From Deroplatys truncata (lineage: Eukaryota; Arthropoda; Insecta; Mantodea; Mantidae), in assembly GCA_030765065.1 (NCBI GenBank), contig CM060985.1, positions 3,534,001 to 3,598,000 of the forward strand: DNA of 64,000 nucleotides, read 5' to 3'. Both the position numbers and the translations under genes were made by a program. The first letter of the stretch is position 1; every line of letters starts with the position of its first letter. The notes below the pieces were generated by a model. That model had not been told where the DNA came from. It saw nothing but the letters and a program-made list of their open reading frames with translations, and ran no database searches. Below, piece after piece: positions 22,290 through 33,227 of the stretch.

Positions 22290-24420
22290 ATACTGGATAA
22301 ACAAATTGATAAGTAACGTCCTAACAAACACGTTCTAGGTAAATACTAGTAATGGATGGAGCACAAAGTATTAATTAAACTCAAAATTATATATTAATTT
22401 TGTAGTCCAAACACAACAAGAATAACGTTTGGCATTCAAGCCCACTTTGGACAAGACAATTGGAACAAGCAAGGACATTGAGGTTAGTTTGGGAAAGTTT
22501 GCATCTTTCAACATATTCCAAATAAATAAAAGCGACATCAAAACTAAATGAGAAACATGTTGCTTGACATAAAGCTCAAGTCATGCATAAAAATCAAACT
22601 TTGCTAGAAAAATTATCAAAATCAACTGTGACAGTAAACAAGAAAGCACAGCTGAAAAGAAAGTTTTAGAGAATGAAGTATCCAAACATTACAGTAAATT
22701 AACTGAAACACATTTCGAACTTTATGAGGTAAAGTTAAAACTTTGTAAATTACTTAAAAAACATTGCTTGGGAAAATGCAGAAAACAACTCCTTTACACA
22801 TATCAACTTCTGCATAAAAATAACTAAAAACTGGAGGGCTTAATCTCTAAAAAGAAAATAAAATAAAAAGCCAGGTCACAAACAAACAAAATCAGAAACA
22901 AGTAGTCAACAACTTTTATCACACAAGCAGAAATAGAGTTTTTAAACAAAGGATTAAAAGGTTGCATGGATTTCTCAGATAACATTGCAGGTTATAGTAA
23001 CTATTGAGGGTTTAAATGCAGCAATTCACAAGTAAATGTGGGAAATAGAAAGAGGAAGTGGTAGGCCCAAAGAAACTACTTATATTACCTAACCAAAAAT
23101 ATCATGTTTATACAAAATCAAAGGAAACAAGATGGTCATTATGAACAAATAGGATACATTTATTAGAAGCAGAAGTCAGATCCACTGTGTTATACAGATA
23201 AGATGATAACCCCACAATAGCTGGCCTATTCACAAACCAAGAAATAAAATGAACATCAACACAAATTGGCCAAATGGCTAAACAAGAAATTCAAGGAGCT
23301 ACCACAATGTCAACAACTCTTTGGAATTCATCAGCAAAACTAAACACATGAAATTTTCACTCACCGACCAAATGGTATCCTCTTTGTTTCCAGTGTGCCA
23401 AGACCAATGGATCATATAAAGGGATGGCTCCAGTCCTTGCAGTTATATCAGGATATTATAGAAGAATACCTTCAGTTAACAAACATCTGCATTCAAGTCC
23501 TTTCTTGTATTTGATGGAAAGTTCTTGAAACAAAAGTTTGGATTACCTACGCGTAACACACTATCTCCAATCCTGGCATGAGCTTCTTTAAAACCCAAGT
23601 TACACACTCTTTCCCCTTAGTATTCAAACAGATGCACTGAAGCTACTTAACTTACAGGCCCTGCCATAAATAGAATTTGGGATATATGGGCAAGAAACAT
23701 GGACACAACCCTAAACATCATTAGTACGCTGTCATCAATAGTTTCGTCAATATTCCATTAAACAAGATAAAATACAATCATATGCTTCACATTGCAGAAT
23801 ATAATACTTTCAGGGCACAACTGGTCAAAAATAAAGTTGATAAATTAAAAAACAACAGAGATGTACTTTCCCAATTAGCAATAAAACATTCAGGAAATGT
23901 ACATACCTTTTCCTTCAAAGAATACAACATTACTTTGGCAGCACAGAGCAAAATCTCCTGAACTCACATAAAAGCCACAGACAAAAATAAATTCAGGTGT
24001 TTACCAAATAAATTGCAAAGAATGTGAGAACTTCTACTTGGAAAAAGTGAGATGAGGCTTAAAAAACATCAGAAACAAACAAAATGACAAATCTGCTGTG
24101 TTGTACCATTTTTGGAAGGAGAACCATGATACAGAACACGAAATTCATTTATTAAAATCTCTTCAGGGTCCTACAGCACATAGGAAAAGATCTTCATAAA
24201 ACCCATCACATTTGACAAGAATCCAAACTTCAGGTTCATCAGGTTAGAGAAACAGATGCCTCAATCGTCAACAGGGAGTGCACTAAAAAAAAACTCCAAG
24301 AGTTGACAAGTGCTGATGATGTTAGGAAGGTCCGAACAAAACATGTTCTAAATAAATACTAATAATTAATGGAGCATGGACTATTAATTACACTAAATTA
24401 AAGTTTGCAATAAAGTAAAT
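22290..24420 (+). pseudogene. old decayed Penelope-like element with repeated ends
   Basis: The plus strand retains an RT piece KFLKQKFGLPTRNTLSPIL near 23515-23575, which matches the Penelope RT motif (F.KQ.FGLPMGxPLSPILA). It also has a GIY-YIG remnant (CENFYLEKVR) and a later KQNDKSAVLYHFWKENHD-like piece near 24075-24130, all with stops and frameshifts. The end near 24330-24410 (AACAAAACATGTTCTAAATA) recurs in similar form at 22325-22385 (AACAAACACGTTCTAGGTAA), as in Penelope elements with a repeated terminal segment. A degraded hammerhead-like CTGATGA plus stem lies near 24312-24345. Confidence 0.72.
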
Positions 24421-24624
24421 TGTTACTGAACACAATGTTAAAAAACGTTGATATAAGCATATTAACATCTATTGCACATACCTACTCATTTATCACAGTT
24501 TGGTGACAAAAATTAACCACCATATACATAACTTGGGAAGAATACTGAGTCGATGGAGACCTTTATACACAACTTACACTAACATGTTACAGAGATCAAT
24601 CATCTCCAATTTCAACTGTTGAGA

Positions 24625-24718
24625 GCATGCTGACGATGGGAACGAGCCGTCTCCCGAAACGCGTTCAAGTAAGAAAATTTTAGTGATGTAGAGTAACAAC
24701 CTTCAACTCTCTTTATTT
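24625..24718 (+). mobile_element. short Penelope 3' tail with hammerhead-type motif
   Basis: About 94 bp matching the tail of the 20506-20976 copy: CTGACGATGGGAAC, the stem and GAAACGCGTT, then AGTGATGTAGAGTAACAACC and CTCTCTTTATTTTAAA. It is 5'-truncated so that only the ribozyme motif (24630-24665) and tail remain. One base in the hammerhead loop differs from the other copies. Confidence 0.85.
24630..24665 (+). ncRNA. hammerhead-type ribozyme motif (third copy)
   Basis: CTGACGA, GGGA...TCCC stem and GAAAC core; one loop change (ACAAG to ACGAG) relative to the palindrome copies, with the core unchanged. Confidence 0.65.
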
Positions 24719-24890
24719 TAAAATAAATTCATTTTCTTTGTTAAAGCAGAACTGTACAGAGACTACAATCAGATACGTGTCTGTATTACAGGGAATTGCT
24801 TGCCCTGCATTGCACTGCTTCTCTTCCATCTCCATGTGCCATCTAAGCAGTTCTTACGTTGCGAGACCACGTGTTTCAGTGTATTAATGC

Positions 24891-26165
24891 TGTTATAATA
24901 CCAGCTCACGAATCTTCATGTATGATTCCTATGTGACAAATAAACTCTTGTAGAGAAGTGAGACAGATTCCCTGCTGTTATAATACCAGCACACAGAATC
25001 TTCATGTATGATTCCTATGTGACAACAAACTCTTGTAGAGAAGTGAGACAGATTCCCTGCTGTTATAATACCAGCACACAGAATCTCCATGTATGATTCC
25101 TATGTGACAAATAAACTCTTGTAGAGAGGTGAGACAGATTCCCTGTTGTTATAATACCAGCTCACGAATCTTCATGTATGATTCCTATGTGACAAATAAA
25201 CCCTTGTAGAGAGGTGAAACAGATTACCTGTTGTTATAATGCCAGCTCACGAATCTTCTTGTATGATTCCTATGTGACAAATAAACTCCCGTAGAGAGGT
25301 GAGACAGATTCCCTGTTGTTATAATGCCAGCACACAGAATCTTCATGTATGATTCCTATGTGACAACAAACTCTTGTACAGAAGTGAGATAGATTCCCTG
25401 TTGTTATAATGCCAGCACACAGAATCTTCATGTATGATTCCTATGTGACAACAAACTCTTGTACAGAAGTGAGATAGATTCCCTGTTGTTATAATGCCAG
25501 CACACAGAATCTTCATGTATGATACCTATGTGACAACAAACTCTTGTAGAGAAGTGAGACAGATTCCCTGTTGTTATAATGCCAGCACACAGAATCTTCA
25601 TGTATGATACCTATGTGACAACAAACTCTTGTACAGAAGTGAGATAGATTCCCTGTTGTTATAATGCCAGCACACAGAATCTTCATGTATGATTCCTATG
25701 TGACAAATAAACTCTTGTAGAGAGGTGAAACAGATTACCTGTTGTTATAATGCCAGCTCACGAATCTTCTTGTATGATTCCTATGTGACAAATAAACTCC
25801 CGTAGAGAGGTGAGACAGATTCCCTGTTGTTATAATGCCAGCACACAGAATCTTCATGTATGATTCCTATGTGACAACAATATCTTGTAGAGAAGTGAGA
25901 CAGATTCCCTGCTGTTATAATGCCAGCACACAGAATCTTCATGTATGATTCCTATGTAACAACAAACTCTTGTAGAGAAGTGAGACAGATTCCCTGCTGT
26001 TATAATACCAGCTCACAGAATCTTCATGTATGATTCCTATGTAACAACAAACTCTTGTAGAGAAGTGAGACAGATTCCCTGCTGTTATAATGCCAGCACA
26101 CAGAATCTTCATGTATGATTCCTATCTGACAATAAACTGTTGTAGAGAAGTGAGACAGATTGCCT
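24891..26165. repeat. 85-bp minisatellite, about 15 copies
   Basis: Units contain TGTTATAATACCAGCACACA, ATCTTCATGTATGATTCCTA and GAAGTGAGACAGATTCCCTG. Successive starts differ by 85 bp (24977 and 25062), with 84-86-bp variants caused by AATAAA/ACAAA and CTCACG/CACACAG differences. Blocks of adjacent units share variants, suggesting slippage or unequal exchange. It lies inside the large CDC45 intron. Confidence 0.95.
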
Positions 26166-27079
26166 ACTGTACATGCACCTTACACTGTAATCTTATGAAT
26201 AGATTTAGGGAAACAGGATGTATTCTTGGTAAGAAACTGCCATGCTCTTACAGAGGAAAAACTTGATGACATCATGGGAGAAAAGTTAGAACAAAGTTCA
26301 AAGAAATCTCTGAGAAATCTTACAAAGGAATCAGAAAATTTTGTATACCTCGGCTTGGAATGCCACTAAACTTTTAAAATGAAAATGCTATAAGATAACT
26401 GAATTGCAATAAAGTGAGTCTAGTTCATTTGTGAGTTGTGTAATGTTAATGATCGGTTTATTGATTCGCATGGTTTCATTTACATGGCCATGTTAAAAGG
26501 TCGTTGGACAACATCTTCTATGTGATTATAATTTGCATGCGCTAGAATTTAAGGGGCTATGAATATCCCACTTGAGTCTACTCTTTCAGTCCTAACAAAG
26601 TCTATGTAGTTCGTCCACACATAAGATGACTGAGTATCTGTGTTATAAAAGCTATCTTGGTATTCAACTTCAGCATTTTCCGAAGATGTGAAACAGAATC
26701 CCCAAACTAGCTGTCACACAGAAAATATTTTCCTCAAACAATTTTGATTAAAATGTTGCATGTTTAAAGTACTTACATCAGTAATTAAATGTTCATTTTA
26801 AATTTCCTGTGGTCTGTTTTATCGGACTGAATTTTGAGTGACTGCAAACTGTAACACAAAACTTTTTTTAAGTATTCCATTTTGCAAGTTTAAAGCTTTC
26901 CCAAGTGCAAGTATAATATCTAATGGACATGCTTATGAATTTCTTCCCGTCTCAAGAGCTTCTTACCACAAATAAATATTTTGTAACGTTTCAAATATTC
27001 ACTTCCTGGTTAATTTGAAACCATTCCTAGGCAAAATCACACCTAACATAATGTGAATTTGTCCCTAGTAGAGAAAAAA
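26166..27079. other. CDC45 intron, no gene seen
   Basis: AT-rich unique DNA between the minisatellite and the second LTR element. No coding or RNA feature is recognised. Confidence 0.55.
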
Positions 27080-28162
27080 TGCGACGGAATGTTGTTTACG
27101 TAATTTGTGTTTTTGTATTTGTTAGCCCCACGTTGTGGAGCCAATTTGCGACGGTATTAATGTGGTGTATGTTTTAACATTATTGTAACCCCACGTTGTG
27201 GTAGCCAATTTGAAGTAAATATTGCTTACGTAATGTTTGTAGCGTAAGTTATTAGAACTTGGAGATCTTATGTTGTGCTGCTCACTTCACGCGTTGCCAT
27301 CTTGTGACGTCATTCATTTGTCTGGTTTGTAGCTCCATCTGGCGTAGCAATTTGCATCAGTTTTGAAATAATTCACTTTAGATGTCCTCCAGCTAGCTGT
27401 TTGGGTCGAACATGGATCTCTATTCAGGTTGTGAATCGGAAAGGAATCTTTTATCCAGAAATTATACTGATGAAGAAAATTTGTTTTATAATTTTTATTG
27501 CCGAACACGTTCACTAACACTTTTACATATTGATTTAGATACTCGCCAAACTGAAACTGTTTGTAATAACTTCTTACTTATCACTTTTAACTCACGTACT
27601 TCAACTTTGTGTATATTTAACTGTATAATATTTTAGATCTTTAATGATTTTGCTGTGCGTAACTTGACAAACTGAAGGACTGACTGACGACATGTAATGT
27701 ACACGAAATTTTGATGAACTGAGGGACCGACGTGTAAGGTATTGAGAATTTTGTTGAACTGGGGGCGATCTACCACAGACTCGGCTTTATATACTCCCAC
27801 TCCTCCACATGCCTAAAGATTATAAATGAACTACTATTGGCTAATAAAACGCGCCAACATTAGCGTCTATTTTAATATCCAATGAAAACCACGAATACAT
27901 ATGCTTTAGGAAATATTCTAGAAGTTTCTACCGAAAACGCGCCAACATTACGTAACTTCCTTGTTCCCAGTAATGATAAACAGCTCACCCCATCGCTGCA
28001 TTATTGCGTTATTATTGACAGTTTCAGTAAAGCCGTATAAACTTATTTCCCAATAATAATTACAATTAATAAACATCGGAAATCAATGTCACATAAAAAT
28101 ACATATTTATATTACAATCATTATTTACATTTAAGTAATTTGTGATACAAATTACCGTATCA
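27080..28162 (-). repeat. 3' LTR of the second element, with tandem PBS-like units
   Basis: The outer end holds two extra segments, each ending in a motif like GCCCCACGTTGTGGAGCCAA (about 27124-27143 and 27187-27208) followed by TGCGACGG or TGAAGT. From about 27225 on it matches the right LTR. A TATA-like TATATAAAG lies on minus at about 27785-27793. Confidence 0.85.
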
Positions 28163-28888
28163 TATGCCCCACTAGAAACATAATTATAAATATTTACAAC
28201 TTGTTTGGAAATTTTATAATTGGGTTTTTAGTCTCCTAAATCTTGGAACACACGCTATCACTTTCACTTAACACTTCACACGCATTTAACACACGACATA
28301 TTTTTTTTTTTTTTTTTTTTTATCTCGCCACTACTTACTGGCTCTGGTTTAATTTAGATATTAATCTGACATCACAAATTTTTTTATAGCAAATACTTTA
28401 CCCTAAATTATTTAATCACTGCTACCAAATTGTTTACTTTCTTAAGTTGTTGACAAAAATTTATACATTTAAGATTTTTGTAATTATTATACATATTTAC
28501 CAAAATATTTACCCTCTACATATATTTACATCTCTTAAATCTAGGCACTGCTTCACATGTTCTATCTACTACACAAATATTTGTTTTAATTATTTTTACC
28601 CATTTTTGTTATTTTGTACTTTATCTTAACAATACTCTTGGAATAGTATTTATGTACTTTACTTTAATGTAACATCATGCTTTATTTCACATGTTCAGTT
28701 ACTAATAAAATGTTATTTTTTTTCTTTTAAATATTTATTTCTTTTTATTTTTCTATTTTTTTTTTTTTTTTAATTTATTTCTGTTTTCTCATGACATATA
28801 TATTTTTAGTTAACCCTCTTACGTTCCAATACATTTCTCTGCAAGTCATCTTTACCTATCCAGCATTTACTTTACATCTCATTGCTAT

Positions 28889-29836
28889 TTACCCTCCTGG
28901 ATCAAATTGTGTGTGGCTAAACATTACTCGTAGCCGTATCCTAACCTTCAAATTTTTGTTAATGGATAACCTCTTGTATTCATTTGAAATTTCATCACAT
29001 GATAACATTTGAAAACAATCTAAAGTTTCCTGAACAATACATCTTTTAACAACTTTCATTTTCAATTCTTCTGCTATCTCTTTAATTTGAAAGTACTCTG
29101 ACAAATCTGTACTAAACTGTACTGGATTGGAGTTTTCATTTTGAACATCTTGGTACAATTTATTTCTTTGCATTACTGTTTCATTCTGTATTTCTGATAT
29201 TTCCCCTCTGAAATTAACTTGCTCCTGATTTACATCTACATTCATAACCTTTTTCATCTCTCTTAGCTCACTTGAAATACTACTCATTTGACTTCCTAAC
29301 TCTGTACATTCTACATTAACCTCACTTTTAGTATTAACCTCACTTTCTTTGTTACCTATTTCCATGCTCATGTCTAACATTTTCTTTGAAACTTCTCCTA
29401 TCTCACTTACTATTACTTCCTCATTTTCATCTCTCATTTTTGGCATACTACTATCTAGCTTCGTAACTTTCTTTTCAATTTCTTCACTGCTTTGATCTAC
29501 TTTTTGCTCTAATACCTCATTACTCCTATGAATATCTTTTCTGTTTTGTTCAAAGCTCCTACGAATATCTTCCCTCAATTCTCTCTTATTCTGATCTAGT
29601 TTTTGTTCTAAACTCCTATCAATATCTTCCCTTAATTCCCTATGATTCTTTTCCATATTCTGAGTTAGTTTTTCTAATTTCTCATTATTCTTTTGCATAT
29701 CTTCCCTGTTTTGATCTAATTTATGGTCTAACTTCTCATTCAAATTTTTTAGCATTTCCATAATCATACTAGCATCAAAATAAACATTTCCTGCTATTCT
29801 ATTCTCACTTTCTGCACTAACATTTCCTCCCTCCAA
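28889..29836 (-). CDS. gag-like coiled-coil protein, 315 aa
   Basis: A full open frame starting MEGGNVSAESENRIAGNVYF. Residues about 25-130 repeat a Leu/Lys/Glu/Asp pattern (EKLDHKLDQNREDMQKNNEK, SLEQKLDQNKRELREDIRRS) consistent with an extended coiled coil. The tail (CFQMLSCDEISNEYKRLSIN) corresponds to the end of a Gag-type capsid region and finishes at QFDPGG, exactly as in the 18121-18840 frame. No zinc knuckle is seen. The function in a non-autonomous element is unknown; it may help packaging with a partner's Gag. Confidence 0.6.
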   Translation of the reverse strand: MEGGNVSAESENRIAGNVYFDASMIMEMLKNLNEKLDHKLDQNREDMQKNNEKLEKLTQNMEKNHRELREDIDRSLEQKLDQNKRELREDIRRSFEQNRKDIHRSNEVLEQKVDQSSEEIEKKVTKLDSSMPKMRDENEEVIVSEIGEVSKKMLDMSMEIGNKESEVNTKSEVNVECTELGSQMSSISSELREMKKVMNVDVNQEQVNFRGEISEIQNETVMQRNKLYQDVQNENSNPVQFSTDLSEYFQIKEIAEELKMKVVKRCIVQETLDCFQMLSCDEISNEYKRLSINKNLKVRIRLRVMFSHTQFDPGG

Positions 29837-30226
29837 TACTACATCGTTTGAGCTTTTTTTTGTAACCTGTATTGAATTACAGCTGTTACATTATCCCCAT
29901 CCATTATTGTTTCTTGTTTTACACTTTTTTTTTTTTAGAATTAAAATCACACTTTTCTAACCTTTCTGATGCAATCTGCTGATGTTGCTTAGATGTCTAG
30001 CTGTCTGCCCCATTCTCCTAGGTTTGTATGTCGCTTCTGCGTTGTATTATGATGAATCTACGTTGTCTCGATGTTTTTGTAGTTGAATTACCCTGTTGCC
30101 TTGTAATCTCGGAATTACGATCGAAATCTGTCGTCCCTGTTGTTTCTGGAATCTGCGTCTTGTAGATCAATTCACTGCTCCATTCATTCCACATCCTGGT
30201 TATGCTGATCCTTTCCTGGTCACTAT

Positions 30227-30249
30227 GCCCCACGTTCTGGGTGCCAATT
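30227..30249 (-). promoter_or_regulatory. tRNA primer-binding site of the second LTR element
   Basis: Minus strand TTGGCACCCAGAACGTGGGG abuts the 5' LTR. The complement GCCCCACGTTCTGGGTGCCA ends in CCA like a tRNA 3' end and resembles tRNA-Lys. Confidence 0.72.
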
Positions 30250-31207
30250 TGCGAGAGACATAATGCTTCTTACGTAATATGTTTTTACGTAAATTATTAT
30301 AACTTGTAGATCTTATGTTGTGCTGCTCACTTCACGCGTTGCCATCTTGTGACGTCATTCATTTGTCTGGTTTGTAGCTCCATCTGGCGTAGCAATTTGC
30401 ATCAGTTTTGAAATAATTCACTTTAGATGTCCTCCAGCTAGCTGTTTGGGTCGAACATGGATCTCTATTCAGGTTGTGAATCGGAAAGGAATCTTTTATC
30501 CAGAAATTATACTGATGAAGAAAATTTGTTTTATAATTTTTATTGCCGAACACGTTCACTAACACTTTTACATATTGATTTAGATACTCGCCAAACTGAA
30601 ACTGTTTGTAATAACTTCTTACTTATCACTTTTAACTCACGTACTTCAACTTTGTGTATATTTAACTGTATAATATTTTAGATCTTTAATGATTTTGCTG
30701 CGCGTAACTTGACGAACTGAAGGACTGACTGACGACATGTAATGTACACGAAATTTTGATGAACTGAGGGACCGACGTGTAAGGTACTGAGAATTTTGTT
30801 GAACTGGGGGCGATCTACCACAGACTCGGCTTTATATACTCCCACTCCTCGACATGCCTAAAGATTATAAATGAACTACTATTGGCTAATAAAACGCGCC
30901 AACATTAGCGTCTATTTTAATATTCAATGAAAACCACGAATACATATGCTTTAGGAAATATTCTAGAAGTTTCTACTGAAAACGCGCCAACATTACGTAA
31001 CTTCCTTGTTCCCAGTAATGATAAACAGCTCACCCCATCGCTGCATTATTGCATTATTATTGACAGTTTCAGTAAAGCCGTATAGACTTATTTCCCAATA
31101 ATAATTACAATTAATAAACATCGGAAATCAATGTCACATAAAAATACATATTTATATTACAATCATTATTTACATTTAAGTAATTTGTGATACAAATTAC
31201 CGTATCA
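30250..31207 (-). repeat. 5' LTR of the second element
   Basis: 958 bp, TG...CA ends. A TATA-like element (TATATAAAG) on minus lies at about 30830-30838, preceded by GGGAG, giving a plausible promoter. It lacks the extra PBS-like units found in the partner LTR. Confidence 0.88.
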
Positions 31208-31527
31208 AAAAATGTGAATGTATCATATTATATTTTGTTTACTGTTTGTGAGCAGTCTGTAAATTTATTAAATACATGCTATTTTAATCAAAATCATTGA
31301 GAGGTATTTTTGAGAAAAAAAATGTATTAATTTTTCACATGTAAAGAGATGCTTGGGGGTGTGAAAATGTATCGTAGAAAGCTGCTAGAATTAGTTTAGT
31401 ATTTATCTACGTTTTCATTGTGTATGTTGCAGTTGAGGGAAGCACAAAACATGTCATTACTGGTGAAGTTCAACTTTTGGATAGAACACAATACTTCGTT
31501 TAGCAACAATAAAACTTAATAGTTTAC
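31208..31527. other. CDC45 intron adjoining the next exon
   Basis: AT-rich unique sequence. The donor GTAAACT of the CDC45 exon lies at its right edge on the minus strand. Confidence 0.55.
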
Positions 31528-31596
31528 CTCGTCTTTGAATATATCGTCAAATTCAGGAACAGCCTCTTCGTCTGCAGGCTTTGACAGCAACTTCAC
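31528..31596 (-). CDS. CDC45: CDC45 exon (most 5' exon visible)
   Basis: A 69-bp exon in phase 0 encodes VKLLSKPADEEAVPEFDDI plus FKDE. It matches the IKLLIKxDDxxxVPxYEDIFxDE segment of animal CDC45, which directly precedes the acidic linker encoded by 13567-13752. Acceptor TTATTTTAG and donor GTAAACT are on the minus strand. Together the five exons give about 205 contiguous codons with no stop. The exons for the N-terminal DHH-like part were not found in 31,600-32,580 and must lie further right, beyond or between the satellite blocks. Confidence 0.9.
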
Positions 31597-31989
31597 CTAA
31601 AATAAGAAACCAGCGAGGCTTTATTGTCATTTGTATCACAACATTTACTATGTAAATGACTACAACATTGTAAACATTTTGTAATGAAGTAAATCTACAA
31701 AAACTAATTATTTTTCAAATCTAGTGAAAGAATAATTACTTAAGATACCAATTTAAAAAAAAGGAATATATCTTTTGATATAACTTCTTTGTTGTGATTT
31801 CTACTACTAGTACTATAAAGAAACAAGAGTTAGGGTAATTTTCATAATTATCTTCAGCACTGAAAAGCTCCGCTCTTCGTGGTGGATGTAGGCCACACCT
31901 AATTTCAGTTCCTAAAGGAAATTACAATATTAGAATTTGATAACATAATTAATAGAGTGGCTTTAAGTTACCAAGTTGTTTTTGTTTCA
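31597..31989. other. CDC45 intron or 5' flank, no confident feature
   Basis: AT-rich. A small stop-free minus-strand piece near 31861-31915 is preceded by TTTAG but has no recognised protein match. Confidence 0.45.
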
Positions 31990-32225
31990 CACTGAACTAG
32001 CCTTGGATACATGCTACACAAACAGCAGGTTCAAACCCAGCAGAGAGCAATGGATTGCTTCCTTCAGAAGGGAAGAAAAGCTGGTGGTCCCGTGTTGTAG
32101 ATTTATGGGACATAAAGAACCTCAACCCTGATAAAGAGGCCTCTGATCAAAATTACTGTTCTTTCACAACCAATATAGAATGGGATGCTAAGGACAACAG
32201 CAGTTAAAGATCACCAAAACAAAAG
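31990..32225 (+). mobile_element. third copy of the tRNA-derived SINE
   Basis: It has the B-box motif GGTTCAAACCCAGC near 32031, the shared blocks CTTCCTTCAGAAGGGAAGAA and AGGCCTCTGATCAAAATTAC, and the same end (ACAGCAGTTAAAGA) as the copy at 965-1235. The tRNA head before the B box is eroded. Confidence 0.72.
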
Positions 32226-32582
32226 AAAGAATCCTATTCTGTTTGAAACAGTAAGTGATATTTATGTGTTTGACATTTCATTAAATTCTGCAGTATAGTT
32301 TATGCCAAAACATTTTAATAATCCTTAAGCTTTCTTGTGTTTCCTACAAATATTGTTAACAAGTGCCTTGCAAGTAATGGCTCTCTTGAGCATAGAACAC
32401 AGGACTCCTCTCTTCTAGTCACTCACTAACTCCTTGATGTAGCAGCACTCACTGTATGCCACAACAACAACAACAACAACAATCTACTCTGCAGTGATTC
32501 AATATTCTTTACACCTGCACCAGCTGTTCCAGAAACTTCTTACACTGTCACACCTACAGCGTCGCTTTTGATTATTTCCAGA
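32226..32582. other. unique DNA with a (CAA)n microsatellite
   Basis: No gene is seen. A pure ACA trinucleotide run of about eight copies lies at 32459-32482. The 93-bp satellite starts abruptly at about 32583. Confidence 0.7.
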
Positions 32583-32787
32583 CAGACACGCCCACTTAAC
32601 AAGTGATGAAGCCTGGCACATGTCAGATTCTTTGAGAGCATGTCCCCCTCCAATCATGTATCAGCTAAGTGAAGCCAGACACGCCCACTTAACAAGTGAT
32701 GAAGCCTGACACATGTCAGATTCTTTGAGAGCATGTCCCCCCCAATCATGTATCAGCTAAATGAAGCAAGACACGCCCACTTAACAA
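32583..32787. repeat. 93-bp satellite, block 1
   Basis: First block of the 93-bp repeat. The unit reads about GATGAAGCCTGACACATGTC, AGATTCTTTGAGAGCATGTC, CCCCTCCAATCATGTATCAG, CTAAATGAAGCCACACACGC, CCACTTAACAAGT. Spacing is exact where no C-run change occurs (38305 and 38398). It ends in CACTTAACAA, the left copy of the family A target duplication. Confidence 0.95.
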
Positions 32788-32885
32788 TCCAGCAATCGAG
32801 AACAGGTCGCCCAGGTTCACCTGGGTGGAATATGATCGCCACAGTACCTAGCCGCGTATGCGGCTTTACCTGTGCGATAAAGAAG
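32788..32885 (-). other. structured 3' end of family A RNA
   Basis: Consecutive hairpins: CGCCCAGGT/ACCTGGGTG near the end, then an outer CACAG/CTGTG stem enclosing AGCCGC/GCGGCT. In the family A copy at 48,370 these stems are changed at both partners (see findings). It is probably the part of the RNA recognised by the element's RT, by analogy with other non-LTR elements; this role is inference. Confidence 0.65.
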
Positions 32886-33227
32886 GATAAAAAAAGAATG
32901 TGCACAAGCTTTTGATTTTTGTCTGATTTGGGCGGAGTTTAGCTTGCTGCGCTACCATTTGCTGGGTCTCGGTGTCCCCTCATGGGCGGACTAGCGACCA
33001 CGTGGTGACCAAGCCCAATGCTGCTTAACTTGGGCGACCGCTTGTGTGGTTGTCAAGTTAAGCAGGCCGGCATGGCAGCAAAGCATGATGGGAATGTAGG
33101 TAATGGGATGGGGGTACTCAAGTTGGCGGCAGGGCGGATCGTTGCTAAATGGTCACTCATCCAGCTAGCGACCGGGCCCAATGCTGCTTAACTTGGGGAA
33201 GTTTATGAAATGAGGGATTGGCAGTAC

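Larger units (their letters stand above)
27080..31207 (-). mobile_element. second non-autonomous gag-only LTR retrotransposon
   Basis: LTRs at 27080-28162 and 30250-31207 start TGCGA and end ACCGTATCA. Both flanks carry A-runs (at least AAAA), a possible target duplication. PBS at 30227-30249 and a gag-like frame at 28889-29836 show leftward transcription. It is related to the element at 15894-20505 in internal layout, in the sequence just inside the 3' LTR (CCCCACTAGAAACATAATTA) and in the protein. There is no pol. The left LTR is about 125 bp longer because of two extra PBS-like units at its outer end. Confidence 0.88.

Noticed and set aside
31861..31925. Exon-like minus-strand stretch (ELKLGVAYIHHEERSF) after TTTAG
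   Set aside because: It does not match the expected CDC45 segment or any family I can name, and no clear donor follows.
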